64,000 bases of DNA, from NCBI GenBank assembly GCA_045616165.1, contig JAZLGF010000026.1, positions 5,986-69,985 on the forward strand. The letters run 5' to 3'. Under the pieces are notes generated by a model. The model did no database searches. It saw only the letters and a program-made list of their open reading frames with translations, and had not been told where the DNA came from. This DNA comes from RGIG5612 sp045616165. Its GTDB lineage: Bacteria > Bacillota > Clostridia > Lachnospirales > Lachnospiraceae. Position 1 is the stretch's first letter; every line of letters begins with the position of its first letter. The translations under genes were made by a program, and so were the position numbers. Positions 23,225 to 31,825 of this stretch are shown in pieces.

Positions 23225-23253
23225 AATATACCATTTTTTAGGCAAAAAGTCAA
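23225..23253 (-). promoter_or_regulatory. Promoter of the NlpC/P60 gene
   Basis: On the minus strand: TTGACT (23248-23253), 17-base spacer, TATATT (23225-23230). It lies next to, and diverges from, the NhaC riboswitch promoter. Confidence 0.7.
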
Positions 23254-23258
23254 TTTTG

Positions 23259-23287
23259 TTGACAAAGCATTTTTGATTTATTATAAT
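23259..23287 (+). promoter_or_regulatory. Consensus promoter of the lysine riboswitch leader
   Basis: TTGACA (23259-23264), 17 bases, TATAAT (23282-23287): a perfect sigma-A type match. Transcription would start near 23294, just ahead of the riboswitch. Confidence 0.85.
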
Positions 23288-23309
23288 CCCTTAAATTAAT
23301 TGTTTATGC

Positions 23310-23490
23310 TGAATAGAGGTGCGATAAACATCAGTAATTAAGGCAAAAGTTTTTAGGAGCTACTTTAATGAAAGGGGATATCGCCGAAACGAACTAAGGC
23401 CTAAACCGAAGGGAGTTGGGCTGCTATGAAATACACAGCAGACTGTCACGTTTAGTGGAGCGCTTTCAGGCATTGTAATTTAAATGTTCC
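23310..23490 (+). ncRNA. Lysine riboswitch (L box)
   Basis: Conserved L-box blocks occur in order: AGAGGTGCG, AGGAGCTACTTTAATGAAAG, GGGGATATCGCCGAAAC, CCGAAGGGAGTTGGGCTGCT, CAGCAGACTGTCACG and TTAGTGGAGCGCTTTC. A terminator hairpin follows. Lysine binding should favour the terminator and switch off the transporter. The aptamer edges are approximate. Confidence 0.93.
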
Positions 23491-23498
23491 ACCAATGT

Positions 23499-23532
23499 GA
23501 TGTTTACGCATAAGTTAAACATCATTTTTTAT
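23499..23532 (+). terminator. Riboswitch-controlled terminator
   Basis: GATGTTTA (23499-23506) pairs with TAAACATC (23516-23523), followed by TTTTTT. It sits between the L box and the coding start, as the expression platform. Confidence 0.85.
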
Positions 23533-23548
23533 TTTAGGAGGACTTAAT

Positions 23549-25201
23549 ATGAATATTTTCAGAAGAAACCGAGTTCCTTTATCAAAAGGAAGACGAATCG
23601 CTAGAATTGTTGTTGTAGCCGCTGTTTTCGCATTGTTATTTTCAATGACCGTTTTAGCCGGTGATGGCGATGCTCCAACAAGTATTTTCTACGGCAAAGC
23701 ATGGTCATTATTACCACCAGTTATTGCTATTGCTCTAGCCCTTATTACTAAGGAAGTTTATTCTTCCTTATTTATAGGTATTGTCGTTGGCGGATTTTTA
23801 TACTCTAATGGAAATCCACTTAAAGCTTTAGAGCATGTATTTTCTACTTGCTTCGTAGAAAAATCTTTAGCAGATACTTATAACGTTGGTATTTTGATTT
23901 TCTTAGTTATTCTCGGAATTATGGTTTGCTTAATGAACCGTGCCGGCGGTAGTGCTGCTTTCGGTAAGTGGGCAGCTAAAAAGATTCACTCAAAAGGTGG
24001 TGCTCAAATAGCAACTATCATCCTTGGCATTCTTATTTTCATAGATGACTATTTTAACTGCTTAACTGTTGGTTCAGTTATGCGTCCTGTAAGTGACGAA
24101 TCTGGTGTTAGCCGTGCTAAATTAGCTTATGTTATTGATGCTACTGCTGCTCCTATTTGTATTATTGCTCCTATTAGTAGCTGGGCTGCTGCAGTATCCG
24201 GTTACGTAGGTGAAGGTCAAGGTCTTAAAGCTTTTATTGCTTCTATTCCTTTTAACTTCTACGCAATACTTACAGTAGTTATGATGTTCTTCTTAGTAAT
24301 ATTTAATTTTGAATATGGCCCAATGAAGAAGGCTTCTAAGCTCGCAGATGAAGGTGATCTTTTCGGTGGAAGAAATCCATATATAGATGCAGAAGAAGAA
24401 GGCTATAATGAAAACGGAACAATTATTGATCTTGTGTTGCCAATATTAATACTTATCGTATGCTGTACTCTTGGTCTTATGTACACTGGTGGAATTTTAG
24501 ATGGTGCAACTTTTGTTGAATCATTCTCAAACAGTGATGCTTCTGTTGGCCTTATGTATGGTGGCGTTGTTGCCTTAATTATTACTATGATTTATTACTT
24601 AATTAGAAAACGTGTATCTTTCAAAGAATGTATGGATGCGGTTCCAACAGGTTTTAAGATTATGGTTCCATCAATTCTTATAACTATGTTTGCATGGACA
24701 ATTAAAGCTTGTACTGATTCGCTTGGTTCTACTATATTTGTTGAAAGCATTATGGCAAGTGTTGGTGGTTTCTCTTCATTCCTTCCAGCTTTGGTATTCC
24801 TTATTGCATGTGGTATCTCATTTGCAACTGGTACAAGTTGGGGCACATTCGGAATTCTTATTCCTATCACACTTACAATGTTCCCACTTGATCATCCATT
24901 AGGAATTATCTGCATGAGTGCTTCAATGGCTGGTGCTGTTTGTGGTGACCACTGCTCACCTATTTCAGATACAACTATTATGGCAAGTGCTGGTGCTCAA
25001 TGCGACCACGTACTTCACGTAAGTACCCAGCTTCCATACGCAATAACAGTTGCTGCTGTTTCATTCGTATGTTACATAATTGCAGGCTTTATTCCAAATG
25101 CGGCTATCGTACTTCCAATATCAGTTGTACTGATGATTGCAACACTTTACGTAATTAAGCTATTAACTAACAAAAAGCCTAAAGCTGCGCAAAACAACTA
25201 A
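23549..25201 (+). CDS. NhaC-family transporter, probable lysine importer
   Basis: 550-residue polytopic membrane protein of the NhaC superfamily, with about 12 membrane segments. Residues 18-38 resemble a signal segment ending VLAGDGDAP. Recognisable stretches are ALITKEVYSSLFIGI, IDDYFNCLTVGSVMRP and GDHCSPISDTTIMAS, all typical of the family. Though often annotated as Na+/H+ antiporters, members behind L boxes are predicted lysine transporters. The lysine riboswitch here makes that the best call. AGGAGG lies eight bases before the ATG. It ends at a strong bidirectional terminator. Confidence 0.88.
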   Translation: MNIFRRNRVPLSKGRRIARIVVVAAVFALLFSMTVLAGDGDAPTSIFYGKAWSLLPPVIAIALALITKEVYSSLFIGIVVGGFLYSNGNPLKALEHVFSTCFVEKSLADTYNVGILIFLVILGIMVCLMNRAGGSAAFGKWAAKKIHSKGGAQIATIILGILIFIDDYFNCLTVGSVMRPVSDESGVSRAKLAYVIDATAAPICIIAPISSWAAAVSGYVGEGQGLKAFIASIPFNFYAILTVVMMFFLVIFNFEYGPMKKASKLADEGDLFGGRNPYIDAEEEGYNENGTIIDLVLPILILIVCCTLGLMYTGGILDGATFVESFSNSDASVGLMYGGVVALIITMIYYLIRKRVSFKECMDAVPTGFKIMVPSILITMFAWTIKACTDSLGSTIFVESIMASVGGFSSFLPALVFLIACGISFATGTSWGTFGILIPITLTMFPLDHPLGIICMSASMAGAVCGDHCSPISDTTIMASAGAQCDHVLHVSTQLPYAITVAAVSFVCYIIAGFIPNAAIVLPISVVLMIATLYVIKLLTNKKPKAAQNN

Positions 25202-25215
25202 TTTCAAATATTCTT

Positions 25216-25246
25216 AAAGGGAGGTCTCGAAGACCTCCCTTTTTTA
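25216..25246. terminator. Bidirectional intrinsic terminator
   Basis: AAAGGGAGGTCT (25216-25227) and AGACCTCCCTTT (25231-25242) form a 12-bp stem with A-run before and T-run after. It serves the NhaC gene and possibly the convergent surface-polymer cluster. Confidence 0.9.
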
Positions 25247-25263
25247 TACGAACTTTTTATATT

Positions 25264-25336
25264 ACTCGCGGACAGTGTAACTCGTTCCTGGCTCGGGTTC
25301 CAACTCGCCGATAACGAGTCACAATGTCCGCGAGCC
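25264..25336. repeat. Palindromic intergenic repeat, copy P2
   Basis: A 22-base arm (25265-25286) pairs with 25313-25334 with two mismatches. The inner 39 bases (25281-25319) are identical to 63691-63729, but the outer stem is different and still pairs. It lies between convergent genes. Confidence 0.75.
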
Positions 25337-25337
25337 T

Positions 25338-26186
25338 TTATAATTTAATTACGGTGCGGTTTTTACGGCGGACCAGTGGTTCGAAGATGAACTGTCTGAA
25401 TGTGTAGACGAGCTTTCTAGGAGCCTTTGCGATAAGTGCATCTCTACTTTCGGTATTGCTTATACTCTTTCCTTCTTCATACCACCCTTCTTCATAATCC
25501 GTTTGTTGTGCTGTAATTACTTCTGGCGTTGGAGCTACCTTTTTAGCGATTACGTATATTTCTGTTTGAGTATTTACATCAAATTGAATTCTCTCAGCTG
25601 CATTAGCAGGAGAGTTTTTAATTTTCCATACTTTGTTTTTAGATGAAAATTTAACGATAAATACGTCTTTTATTTCTATACCATTATGTTTTGAAAATAC
25701 GCTATAGAAAAAGTCAGGTGAAAACTGGTAAAGACCATGTCCATTGAAATTATTTGTTGGAACCATTGATATATAATATCCGCCAACTTTAAGCATATCA
25801 AAACAATTCTTTAATAGCTGTGGCGCATTAAAAACATGCTCCATTGTACCGCCATCAATAATAAGAGAATATTGATTTTTATATTCTTCTGGTATTGGCT
25901 TATTAAGATCATGTACTATGTCTGGATCTTCATGTGCAAATCCATCCAAGCTTTCAAGCCTTGCTCCATAAATGTCTTCAAAAAGTTTTTCAGCATAAGG
26001 CGTACTAAAATCTTCTTCAATCTTCGCGTCAGAAAGCAGTGCTGCTTTATTTGGCATAAACTTCTTAAATTCTTCTTTTGTAAACGCCCTGAACTGACGA
26101 CCTAAGCTTAAACTTTTACTTAAATCAACATCATAGTTTTTCTTTGCATATTCAATTGTTAACATTGACGTAATTCTAAATCCCAT
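25338..26186 (-). CDS. Methyltransferase-like protein
   Basis: 282 residues with a divergent class I SAM-methyltransferase core. LIIDGGTMEHVFNAPQLLKN and FDMLKVGGYYISMVP match the post-motif strands, but the glycine-rich SAM loop is poorly kept. The segment NGHGLYQFSPDFFYSVFS is typical of surface-polysaccharide methyltransferases. It is the last gene of the MBOAT/ACP cluster and starts seven bases after the adenylation gene, with AGGTG upstream. It could methylate a sugar or cap. The function is inferred. Confidence 0.6.
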   Translation of the reverse strand: MGFRITSMLTIEYAKKNYDVDLSKSLSLGRQFRAFTKEEFKKFMPNKAALLSDAKIEEDFSTPYAEKLFEDIYGARLESLDGFAHEDPDIVHDLNKPIPEEYKNQYSLIIDGGTMEHVFNAPQLLKNCFDMLKVGGYYISMVPTNNFNGHGLYQFSPDFFYSVFSKHNGIEIKDVFIVKFSSKNKVWKIKNSPANAAERIQFDVNTQTEIYVIAKKVAPTPEVITAQQTDYEEGWYEEGKSISNTESRDALIAKAPRKLVYTFRQFIFEPLVRRKNRTVIKL

Positions 26187-26193
26187 AATTCAC

Positions 26194-27723
26194 CTACTTA
26201 ATAAACATTTCCTGTAATTTTAATCTATCTATTTTGTTACTTGGATTAAGTGGAAGCTTATCAAGTTTTATGATTTCCCTTGGAATCATATGTGCCGGGA
26301 GCTTAAGTTTAAGCATTTGTTTAAGCTCTTTTTCTTGATATTTTCCAACATAAGCCATAATTATTCTTTCTTTTGCTTTATCAAAAACACATGCGCATTG
26401 CATTGTATCATCTAGCGAGCATGCTGTGATTTCTATCTCTCCAAGTTCTATTCTATGGCCCATCATTTTAACCATAAAATCTTTTCGGGTTTTGAAAACT
26501 ACTTTACCCTCTTCATTAATTCTTACTATATCACCAGTAAATAAAATTTTAACTCCTGGCTTTGACGGATGATTGCAGAATTTATTTTTTGTTCCCTCTT
26601 CATCTTTTAAATAGCCAAGGCTTAACCCTGACCCTTCTATGCAAAGCTGCCCTTCTATTCCTTTATTTTCCGGGCATACTTCGAACAACTCGTTTTCATC
26701 CGTAAATATATATGCATTTACAAACTCTGCTGGGCGGCCAATTGGAACAACACTGTCATCATCAATTTCTCCAACAATTGGATTGAAAAAGTTATAAAAG
26801 TATTCTGTTGAACCATAGCACTGATAATAATCTATGTTAGGAAGAGCTGTGCGCATTTTATTAATAAGTTTTGTCGATGGACTATCCCCTGCAAATGAAA
26901 TAACACGCATCGTCTTTGATAATTCTTCTTCATAGCCTTCCCAAATACTAAATCTGGATGCTATCATCGCCGCATTTGTAGACCAATAAACTAACGAAAT
27001 CTTTTTTTCTATTAAAAACTTTGTAAGTTCTTCCGGCTGGGTAAATAAATTCTTCGGAATATAAATACATGTAGCACCCGCACTTAACGCTATGAATGTA
27101 TCATGTATTCCAAGCCCATAATATAAAGGTGATTGAATACCCATGTTATCGCTTTGTTTAACGCCAATATTATCTCTATAAGATATTGCAACGCTTAAAA
27201 GTGATTTATGACTTTGAATTACACCTTTTGGAGTACCTGTTGAGCCGGATGTGAAAATAATTCCTGCAGGCTCATTTTCTATTTTTTCGTCTGTTTCTAT
27301 TACAGGTAGCTTTATATCCAATTCAAGTTCAAGACAATCTTCAAAAACCAGAACAGGTCCTTTAAAATTAAGACTGTCTACTTTTTCTTTTGATTCTTTA
27401 TCCGTAATAATTGCAACTGGTTCAAGCACATCAAATATTTTATATATACGCTCGTTAGGCATTTTATCATCAATACATGAAAAGACATTTTTAGAATACA
27501 AGATTCCAAAAAGAGTTGCCGCTTCTAAAATTCCTGATGGCATAATAATTGCAACATTACCCTTTTTATCTTTAAGTTTGCTAAGAATAGCTTTCGCAAT
27601 CAGGAAAGCATTATTTTGCATTTGTTTAAACGTCATCTGGCCTGTTAAATCAACAAAGCCTGTCTTATCTGGCGTTTGATTCGCAAACGTATCTAAAGCT
27701 TGTGTAATATGGCTAAATTCCAT
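26194..27723 (-). CDS. DltA-like adenylation enzyme (acyl/aminoacyl-ACP ligase)
   Basis: 509 residues of the ANL superfamily. ATP-binding motif TSGSTGTPKG at 158-167, then QCYGSTE, FTGDIVR and the catalytic lysine in NPSNKIDR near the C-terminus. The enzyme should activate a carboxylic acid as AMP ester and load it on a carrier. Two carrier-protein genes and two MBOATs in the cluster point to loading of an ACP, as DltA does with D-alanine. The substrate is unknown. It overlaps the GT2 gene stop by one base (TAATG). Confidence 0.8.
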   Translation of the reverse strand: MEFSHITQALDTFANQTPDKTGFVDLTGQMTFKQMQNNAFLIAKAILSKLKDKKGNVAIIMPSGILEAATLFGILYSKNVFSCIDDKMPNERIYKIFDVLEPVAIITDKESKEKVDSLNFKGPVLVFEDCLELELDIKLPVIETDEKIENEPAGIIFTSGSTGTPKGVIQSHKSLLSVAISYRDNIGVKQSDNMGIQSPLYYGLGIHDTFIALSAGATCIYIPKNLFTQPEELTKFLIEKKISLVYWSTNAAMIASRFSIWEGYEEELSKTMRVISFAGDSPSTKLINKMRTALPNIDYYQCYGSTEYFYNFFNPIVGEIDDDSVVPIGRPAEFVNAYIFTDENELFEVCPENKGIEGQLCIEGSGLSLGYLKDEEGTKNKFCNHPSKPGVKILFTGDIVRINEEGKVVFKTRKDFMVKMMGHRIELGEIEITACSLDDTMQCACVFDKAKERIIMAYVGKYQEKELKQMLKLKLPAHMIPREIIKLDKLPLNPSNKIDRLKLQEMFIK

Positions 27724-28439
27724 TACTTTAATCTACCTCTAAGTTTATATATGTTTGACATGTAATTCAGTGTTTGACTAACTACGTTTACATGTCCACC
27801 TTCTACTTCTGTATATACTACCGGAAGCTCAACCATTTTTTGTCCGCTTCTTTCTGCGCGAATAAGCAATTCAATTATATAAAACCATCCATTCTCCGTA
27901 TCATCTGCTTCGCACATTAATCTTTCTAAAAAGTCCTTCCTGAAAAATTTAAATCCGCAAATTGCATCCGTTGATTTCATGTTAAGCCCAGTCTTCATTA
28001 AAAGAGTTAAGCCCTTACTAGTAACATTTCTATACCACTTTCTTCCGATTGTTCTTGCTCCTTTGGCTTGTTTAGAAGCATTAACCATCATTATCTCTTC
28101 GCTATCTTCAAAAATATTTCTAACTGATAAAAGATATCTAAGATCTGTAGAAAGGTCTATATCCATATATCCTATTATTTCACAGTCGTTTTGCCTTGCG
28201 CCAGCTCTAAAAGCTGCTCCAACACCTTTTTGCTCAATGCAGATATATTTTACCTTCTCATATTTCTTTTCAAGTTCTAAAGCTATTTCCTTTGTGTTAT
28301 CCGTGGATCCATTATCTACAATGGTAAACTCGCACTCAAAATTCGGCATATGCTTTTTTGTAAATTCGATTGTTTTTGTTATTCCGTTTTCTATTCTGTT
28401 TTCTTCGTTATAAACCGGAAATAAAATATTGTATTTCAT
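27723..28439 (-). CDS. GT2 glycosyltransferase, polyprenyl-phosphate-sugar type
   Basis: About 238 residues from the ATG at 28439 (AGGAG six bases upstream); an upstream ATG at 28481 is less likely. The GT-A fold shows as ILFPVYNEENRI, IVDNGSTDNT and the metal-binding YMDIDLS. It resembles dolichol-phosphate mannose synthases and probably makes a lipid-linked sugar for polymer assembly. There is no C-terminal membrane anchor, unlike the second GT2 in this cluster. Confidence 0.8.
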   Translation of the reverse strand: MKYNILFPVYNEENRIENGITKTIEFTKKHMPNFECEFTIVDNGSTDNTKEIALELEKKYEKVKYICIEQKGVGAAFRAGARQNDCEIIGYMDIDLSTDLRYLLSVRNIFEDSEEIMMVNASKQAKGARTIGRKWYRNVTSKGLTLLMKTGLNMKSTDAICGFKFFRKDFLERLMCEADDTENGWFYIIELLIRAERSGQKMVELPVVYTEVEGGHVNVVSQTLNYMSNIYKLRGRLK

Positions 28440-28561
28440 ACTAACTCCTAATAATCTATATACCTCGCTCCCGCAGAACATCTCCCATACTTCGCAGGTA
28501 CCTCCCCTAAAAGGTCCCTCCTGCTCGTATGGTGCCCTCCTGCTCGCGCTCGGAATTTTTA
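28440..28561 (-). other. G-rich intercistronic gap with repeated GAGCAGGAGGG
   Basis: This 122-base gap interrupts an otherwise nearly gapless operon. The minus strand has GAGCAGGAGGG twice and further G runs (GGGGAGG, GGGAG, CGGGAG). Only the last AGGAG serves a clear start. No terminator or gene is evident. It may be a degenerate palindromic repeat or an RNA processing or G-quadruplex site. Confidence 0.5.
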
Positions 28562-29989
28562 TTAAAACTGTGCGTAAATAAATTCAGTATTTTGTACGCT
28601 AAGTGAGAACAAAATCATAACTATCAAAAACCAATAAACTAATATTCTTATCGGCAATTTTTGTCTTGCGATTATTTTTACTATGCTCTCTTTTTTATTA
28701 TATTCAATAATTGAAACAATAAGCATCGATGCAAGACCTATTAAAAGTAAAATCCACTGTGGCAAACCTAAATCATATTTCAATAATCCACCATCAAAAA
28801 CTTTTTGAATCCTAAAGTCTGTAAAAATTCTTGCAACATAATTTCCAAATTTAGAAAGACTGCTTATACCTATCATAATAAAAGCAAACCACATAAGTAA
28901 AAACGTTCTAAGCTGTCCCCAGAATTTCCAAAGTGGATTCGCTACGAGTTTAGGATGCGCATTTCCAAAACTTTTGCTTACCGGCTCTAAAAGGAAAGTA
29001 ATCACAAACACGGCTGCACAATAAATACCGAGTATTAAGAATTTCCAGCCCGTTCCATGCCATAATCCCATAAATGTCCAAAGTATAAACATCGCTACAC
29101 ATGAAATTAATTTTGTTCTAGCTTTTTTCTTTTCTTTGCTAGCAGCCTTTAAGAACTTCTTTGCTGGCTTACTCATTACAATTGGATAATAAACATAATC
29201 TTTAAGCCATGAGCTAAGTGTAATATGCCATCTACGCCAAAATTCGGAAACACTTCTTGAAAACAGAGGCTGTTTGAAGTTCTCTGGAAGATTAACCCCA
29301 AGCATCTGGCCTATGCCTATTGCCATATCTGTATATCCCGAAAAGTCTGCATAAAGTTCCGGCACCATTAAAAGTAAATTAAGTAAAACTATTGAGCCTG
29401 CGGCCTTGTCATGTATTGCAATAGAACTCATAAAAAGACTAATCCTATTAGCAACTACCATCTTCTTAAAAGCGCCCCACGCAAATCTTACCAACCCGTT
29501 AAAAATATTTTGGCCATCGAACTTAGGTTCTTTAAGAAGCTGTGGCATAAGTTCTGAATATCTATTTATAGGGCCTTGAATTATAGTTGGTAAAAATCCT
29601 GCAAAAAGTAAAAGCTTAGCAAAGTTTTTCTCTGGCTCAATCATCTGTCTATTTGCATCAACCATATATCCAACTAACATCAGCGTATAATAAGACATTC
29701 CTAAAAAGCTTATTGTCTTAAACGGAACAAGTTTTATTCCCACCATTAATGCAATGAGAATTAATGATATCGCTAAAATTAAGTTCTTTTTATTAGTTGC
29801 CTTCTTTGCTAAAAAGTAAGCAATAAGCGTTTCTATAACAATTGCCGCTAACGCAGCAATTCCTATTGATAAATAAAACACAAGTGATGCTATAAGTAAA
29901 ATAATCCATCCTGCTTTTTTAGGAAGCAGATAGTAAAGAGCGAAAATTATTAAAAAGAAGATTACGAACGCAAGACTAAGGAAAGTCAT
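28562..29989 (-). CDS. MBOAT acyltransferase 2 (DltB/AlgI-like)
   Basis: 475-residue membrane-bound O-acyltransferase with about 11 membrane segments. The family signature WRRWH is at 251-255, followed by the invariant histidine H311 in LWHGTGW. Proteins of this type take an acyl or aminoacyl group from a carrier in the cytoplasm and pass it across the membrane to an extracellular acceptor. It overlaps the SGNH partner gene by four bases, the pairing seen for DltB-DltD and AlgI-AlgJ/X. The donor is probably one of the two ACPs at 38720-39196. Confidence 0.88.
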   Translation of the reverse strand: MTFLSLAFVIFFLIIFALYYLLPKKAGWIILLIASLVFYLSIGIAALAAIVIETLIAYFLAKKATNKKNLILAISLILIALMVGIKLVPFKTISFLGMSYYTLMLVGYMVDANRQMIEPEKNFAKLLLFAGFLPTIIQGPINRYSELMPQLLKEPKFDGQNIFNGLVRFAWGAFKKMVVANRISLFMSSIAIHDKAAGSIVLLNLLLMVPELYADFSGYTDMAIGIGQMLGVNLPENFKQPLFSRSVSEFWRRWHITLSSWLKDYVYYPIVMSKPAKKFLKAASKEKKKARTKLISCVAMFILWTFMGLWHGTGWKFLILGIYCAAVFVITFLLEPVSKSFGNAHPKLVANPLWKFWGQLRTFLLMWFAFIMIGISSLSKFGNYVARIFTDFRIQKVFDGGLLKYDLGLPQWILLLIGLASMLIVSIIEYNKKESIVKIIARQKLPIRILVYWFLIVMILFSLSVQNTEFIYAQF

Positions 29990-30972
29990 CTTTCATCCTC
30001 CTTTAATATTTTTTCTTTAAGATTTAAGGTGTAAACCTTTGCTCCTTCGCTATTTAGATGGTCAGCATCATCAAAATATTTTTCATCATATTTATCAAAA
30101 CCTGTTTCTATATGGACGTTTTCAAAATCGGAATAATCTTTTTTGAGCTCTGTAAAATATTCGCTAAAAGGTTCCCATATTTTCTTGCTCTCATTATACG
30201 TTGTTTCAATTAACGGCATATTAAGTGAATAAACCTCAATATTATTTTCAATACAAAGATCTATTGTTTTTCTATAGTAATAATCGAGTGTTTTTAGGAT
30301 GTTAATTTCTTCCATATCATATTCGGTTGATGTCGGCCACCAACTAACAAAACTCTTAAAGCCTTTATCATCAACCATCTGCTGATATAATTTCTTATTT
30401 ATTTCTTTTCTATTTTCACTAAATGAATTTACGATTGCAGACATATATTTTGTTGGTGATTTGATTTTATATTCAAATAAAGTAAGGATTCCCTTTTCGC
30501 CATTTGCGCAAAGTGCCTCCATCTCATCAAATCTTTTCGCAGTATCTATTACCTCGCTAGCTTCTTTGAAATTCAAAAAATTAAAATAAATATTTCTTGT
30601 CCAAAATCCATCAACACTTGCAAAGTGATATGAACAATCAGAAAGCAAAACACATTTTGGAGCGCCCATATTTTCAATATAATTTTTCAATGTGTAATAG
30701 CTTTCTATAGAAGTTGATCCGCCTTGAGCAAGACTAAAGCAATCATCTGATATCAATTTTGGATTAATGCCTGATTTAGCTCTTGAATCACCAAGAACTA
30801 TAACGCTGGCTGGCTTAAGATTAGTATTGCCATGAATATAATCCTTTGTCTGGGTATAGTAAGAATACTCCCCATCCATATAATTTTGTGGGAATAAGCA
30901 TAAGAACACCCAGATTAATATAATCGGGATAATCGTCAGTATAATTTTTCCGATTACTTTTAATGTTTTCAT
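29986..30972 (-). CDS. DltD-like SGNH membrane protein, partner of MBOAT 2
   Basis: 328 residues. One N-terminal membrane segment (about 8-28) anchors an extracellular SGNH-hydrolase-like domain. The nucleophile block is GDSR at 61-64 and the C-terminal block is DDADHLN near 300, supplying Asp and His. DltD and AlgX-type proteins receive the acyl group from their MBOAT and move it to the polymer. The gene order supports that role. It starts right after the TIM-barrel gene (TAAATG). Confidence 0.75.
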   Translation of the reverse strand: MKTLKVIGKIILTIIPIILIWVFLCLFPQNYMDGEYSYYTQTKDYIHGNTNLKPASVIVLGDSRAKSGINPKLISDDCFSLAQGGSTSIESYYTLKNYIENMGAPKCVLLSDCSYHFASVDGFWTRNIYFNFLNFKEASEVIDTAKRFDEMEALCANGEKGILTLFEYKIKSPTKYMSAIVNSFSENRKEINKKLYQQMVDDKGFKSFVSWWPTSTEYDMEEINILKTLDYYYRKTIDLCIENNIEVYSLNMPLIETTYNESKKIWEPFSEYFTELKKDYSDFENVHIETGFDKYDEKYFDDADHLNSEGAKVYTLNLKEKILKEDER

Positions 30973-31824
30973 TTAGCCTAATGATCTTATATATTCTATT
31001 GACGCAATAAGTTCAATCGGTCTAGGTGGCATCTTCATTTCAATTGAAACATAACCACTATAGTCTGATTTTTCTAATCGTTTAATAACTTCTGAATGTG
31101 CTTTTCTCTTTTTAAGCATAACAAGATTTGGTTCACTAATATGTACATGATTAATTAACGGAATATTTTCCGGTGTAATAAGAGAAGAAATTCTTTCCCT
31201 GTTGCAGATAATTGTTCCGAAATCTAAATTTACCTTAAAAGCCTGTGCAGCGCCTTTACCGACACTTTTTTGAATATACTTAGCAAGTTCGAAAGCTTGT
31301 TCCGTTTGAGTAATAAAATTTGTTCTATATATTTCAGGGTTAGCTTCTATAGCTATACATACTCCGTTTTGAGCAGCATACACCGTAAGTTCACTAAAGA
31401 ACTCAACAGCCGTTCTAGTTACATCGTTTATTAGCATCCATTCAGGAATATTTCTATTCATTGGACAGCCAAATACAATGTTTCCACATCCAATAGCTCT
31501 TGCATAATCTATTGCTCTTTTTAGATAACTAATCAAGAATTTTTCTTCTGCTCTGCTTTTGAAAAAGTTTGCATCAATACTATTTAAGATTGACTGCATC
31601 GAAACAACTTTGATTCCATATTTTGCATAAAGATGTTTTGCCCATGATGTAGCTTCATTAATTTGATCATATGGGCCATACTTTCTTTTTGTATATTCGT
31701 CTTCTTTCCATGGAGTAATTCTAGTTGGCGCAATCTCAATAGCCATTCTTTTATCACTCATATATTCATAAATTTGCTCGTCTTCTTCAGGACTCCATGC
31801 AATATTTGAAACTGCAAACTTCAT
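30973..31824 (-). CDS. Sugar phosphate isomerase/epimerase-like TIM barrel
   Basis: 283 residues of the AP-endonuclease-2/xylose-isomerase-like TIM barrel family. Metal-site residues appear in IAIEANPE, FKVNLDFGTI, INHVHISEP and YVSIEMKMPP. Members isomerise or epimerise sugars or inositols, or act as dehydratases. In this cluster it probably shapes a sugar or polyol unit. The exact reaction cannot be read from sequence. One base separates it from the epimerase gene. Confidence 0.75.
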   Translation of the reverse strand: MKFAVSNIAWSPEEDEQIYEYMSDKRMAIEIAPTRITPWKEDEYTKRKYGPYDQINEATSWAKHLYAKYGIKVVSMQSILNSIDANFFKSRAEEKFLISYLKRAIDYARAIGCGNIVFGCPMNRNIPEWMLINDVTRTAVEFFSELTVYAAQNGVCIAIEANPEIYRTNFITQTEQAFELAKYIQKSVGKGAAQAFKVNLDFGTIICNRERISSLITPENIPLINHVHISEPNLVMLKKRKAHSEVIKRLEKSDYSGYVSIEMKMPPRPIELIASIEYIRSLG

Positions 31825-31825
31825 A

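Noticed and set aside
28440..28481. Longer N-terminus for the GT2 gene from an ATG at 28481
   Set aside because: The ATG at 28439 has AGGAG at good spacing and begins directly at the conserved GT-A strand.
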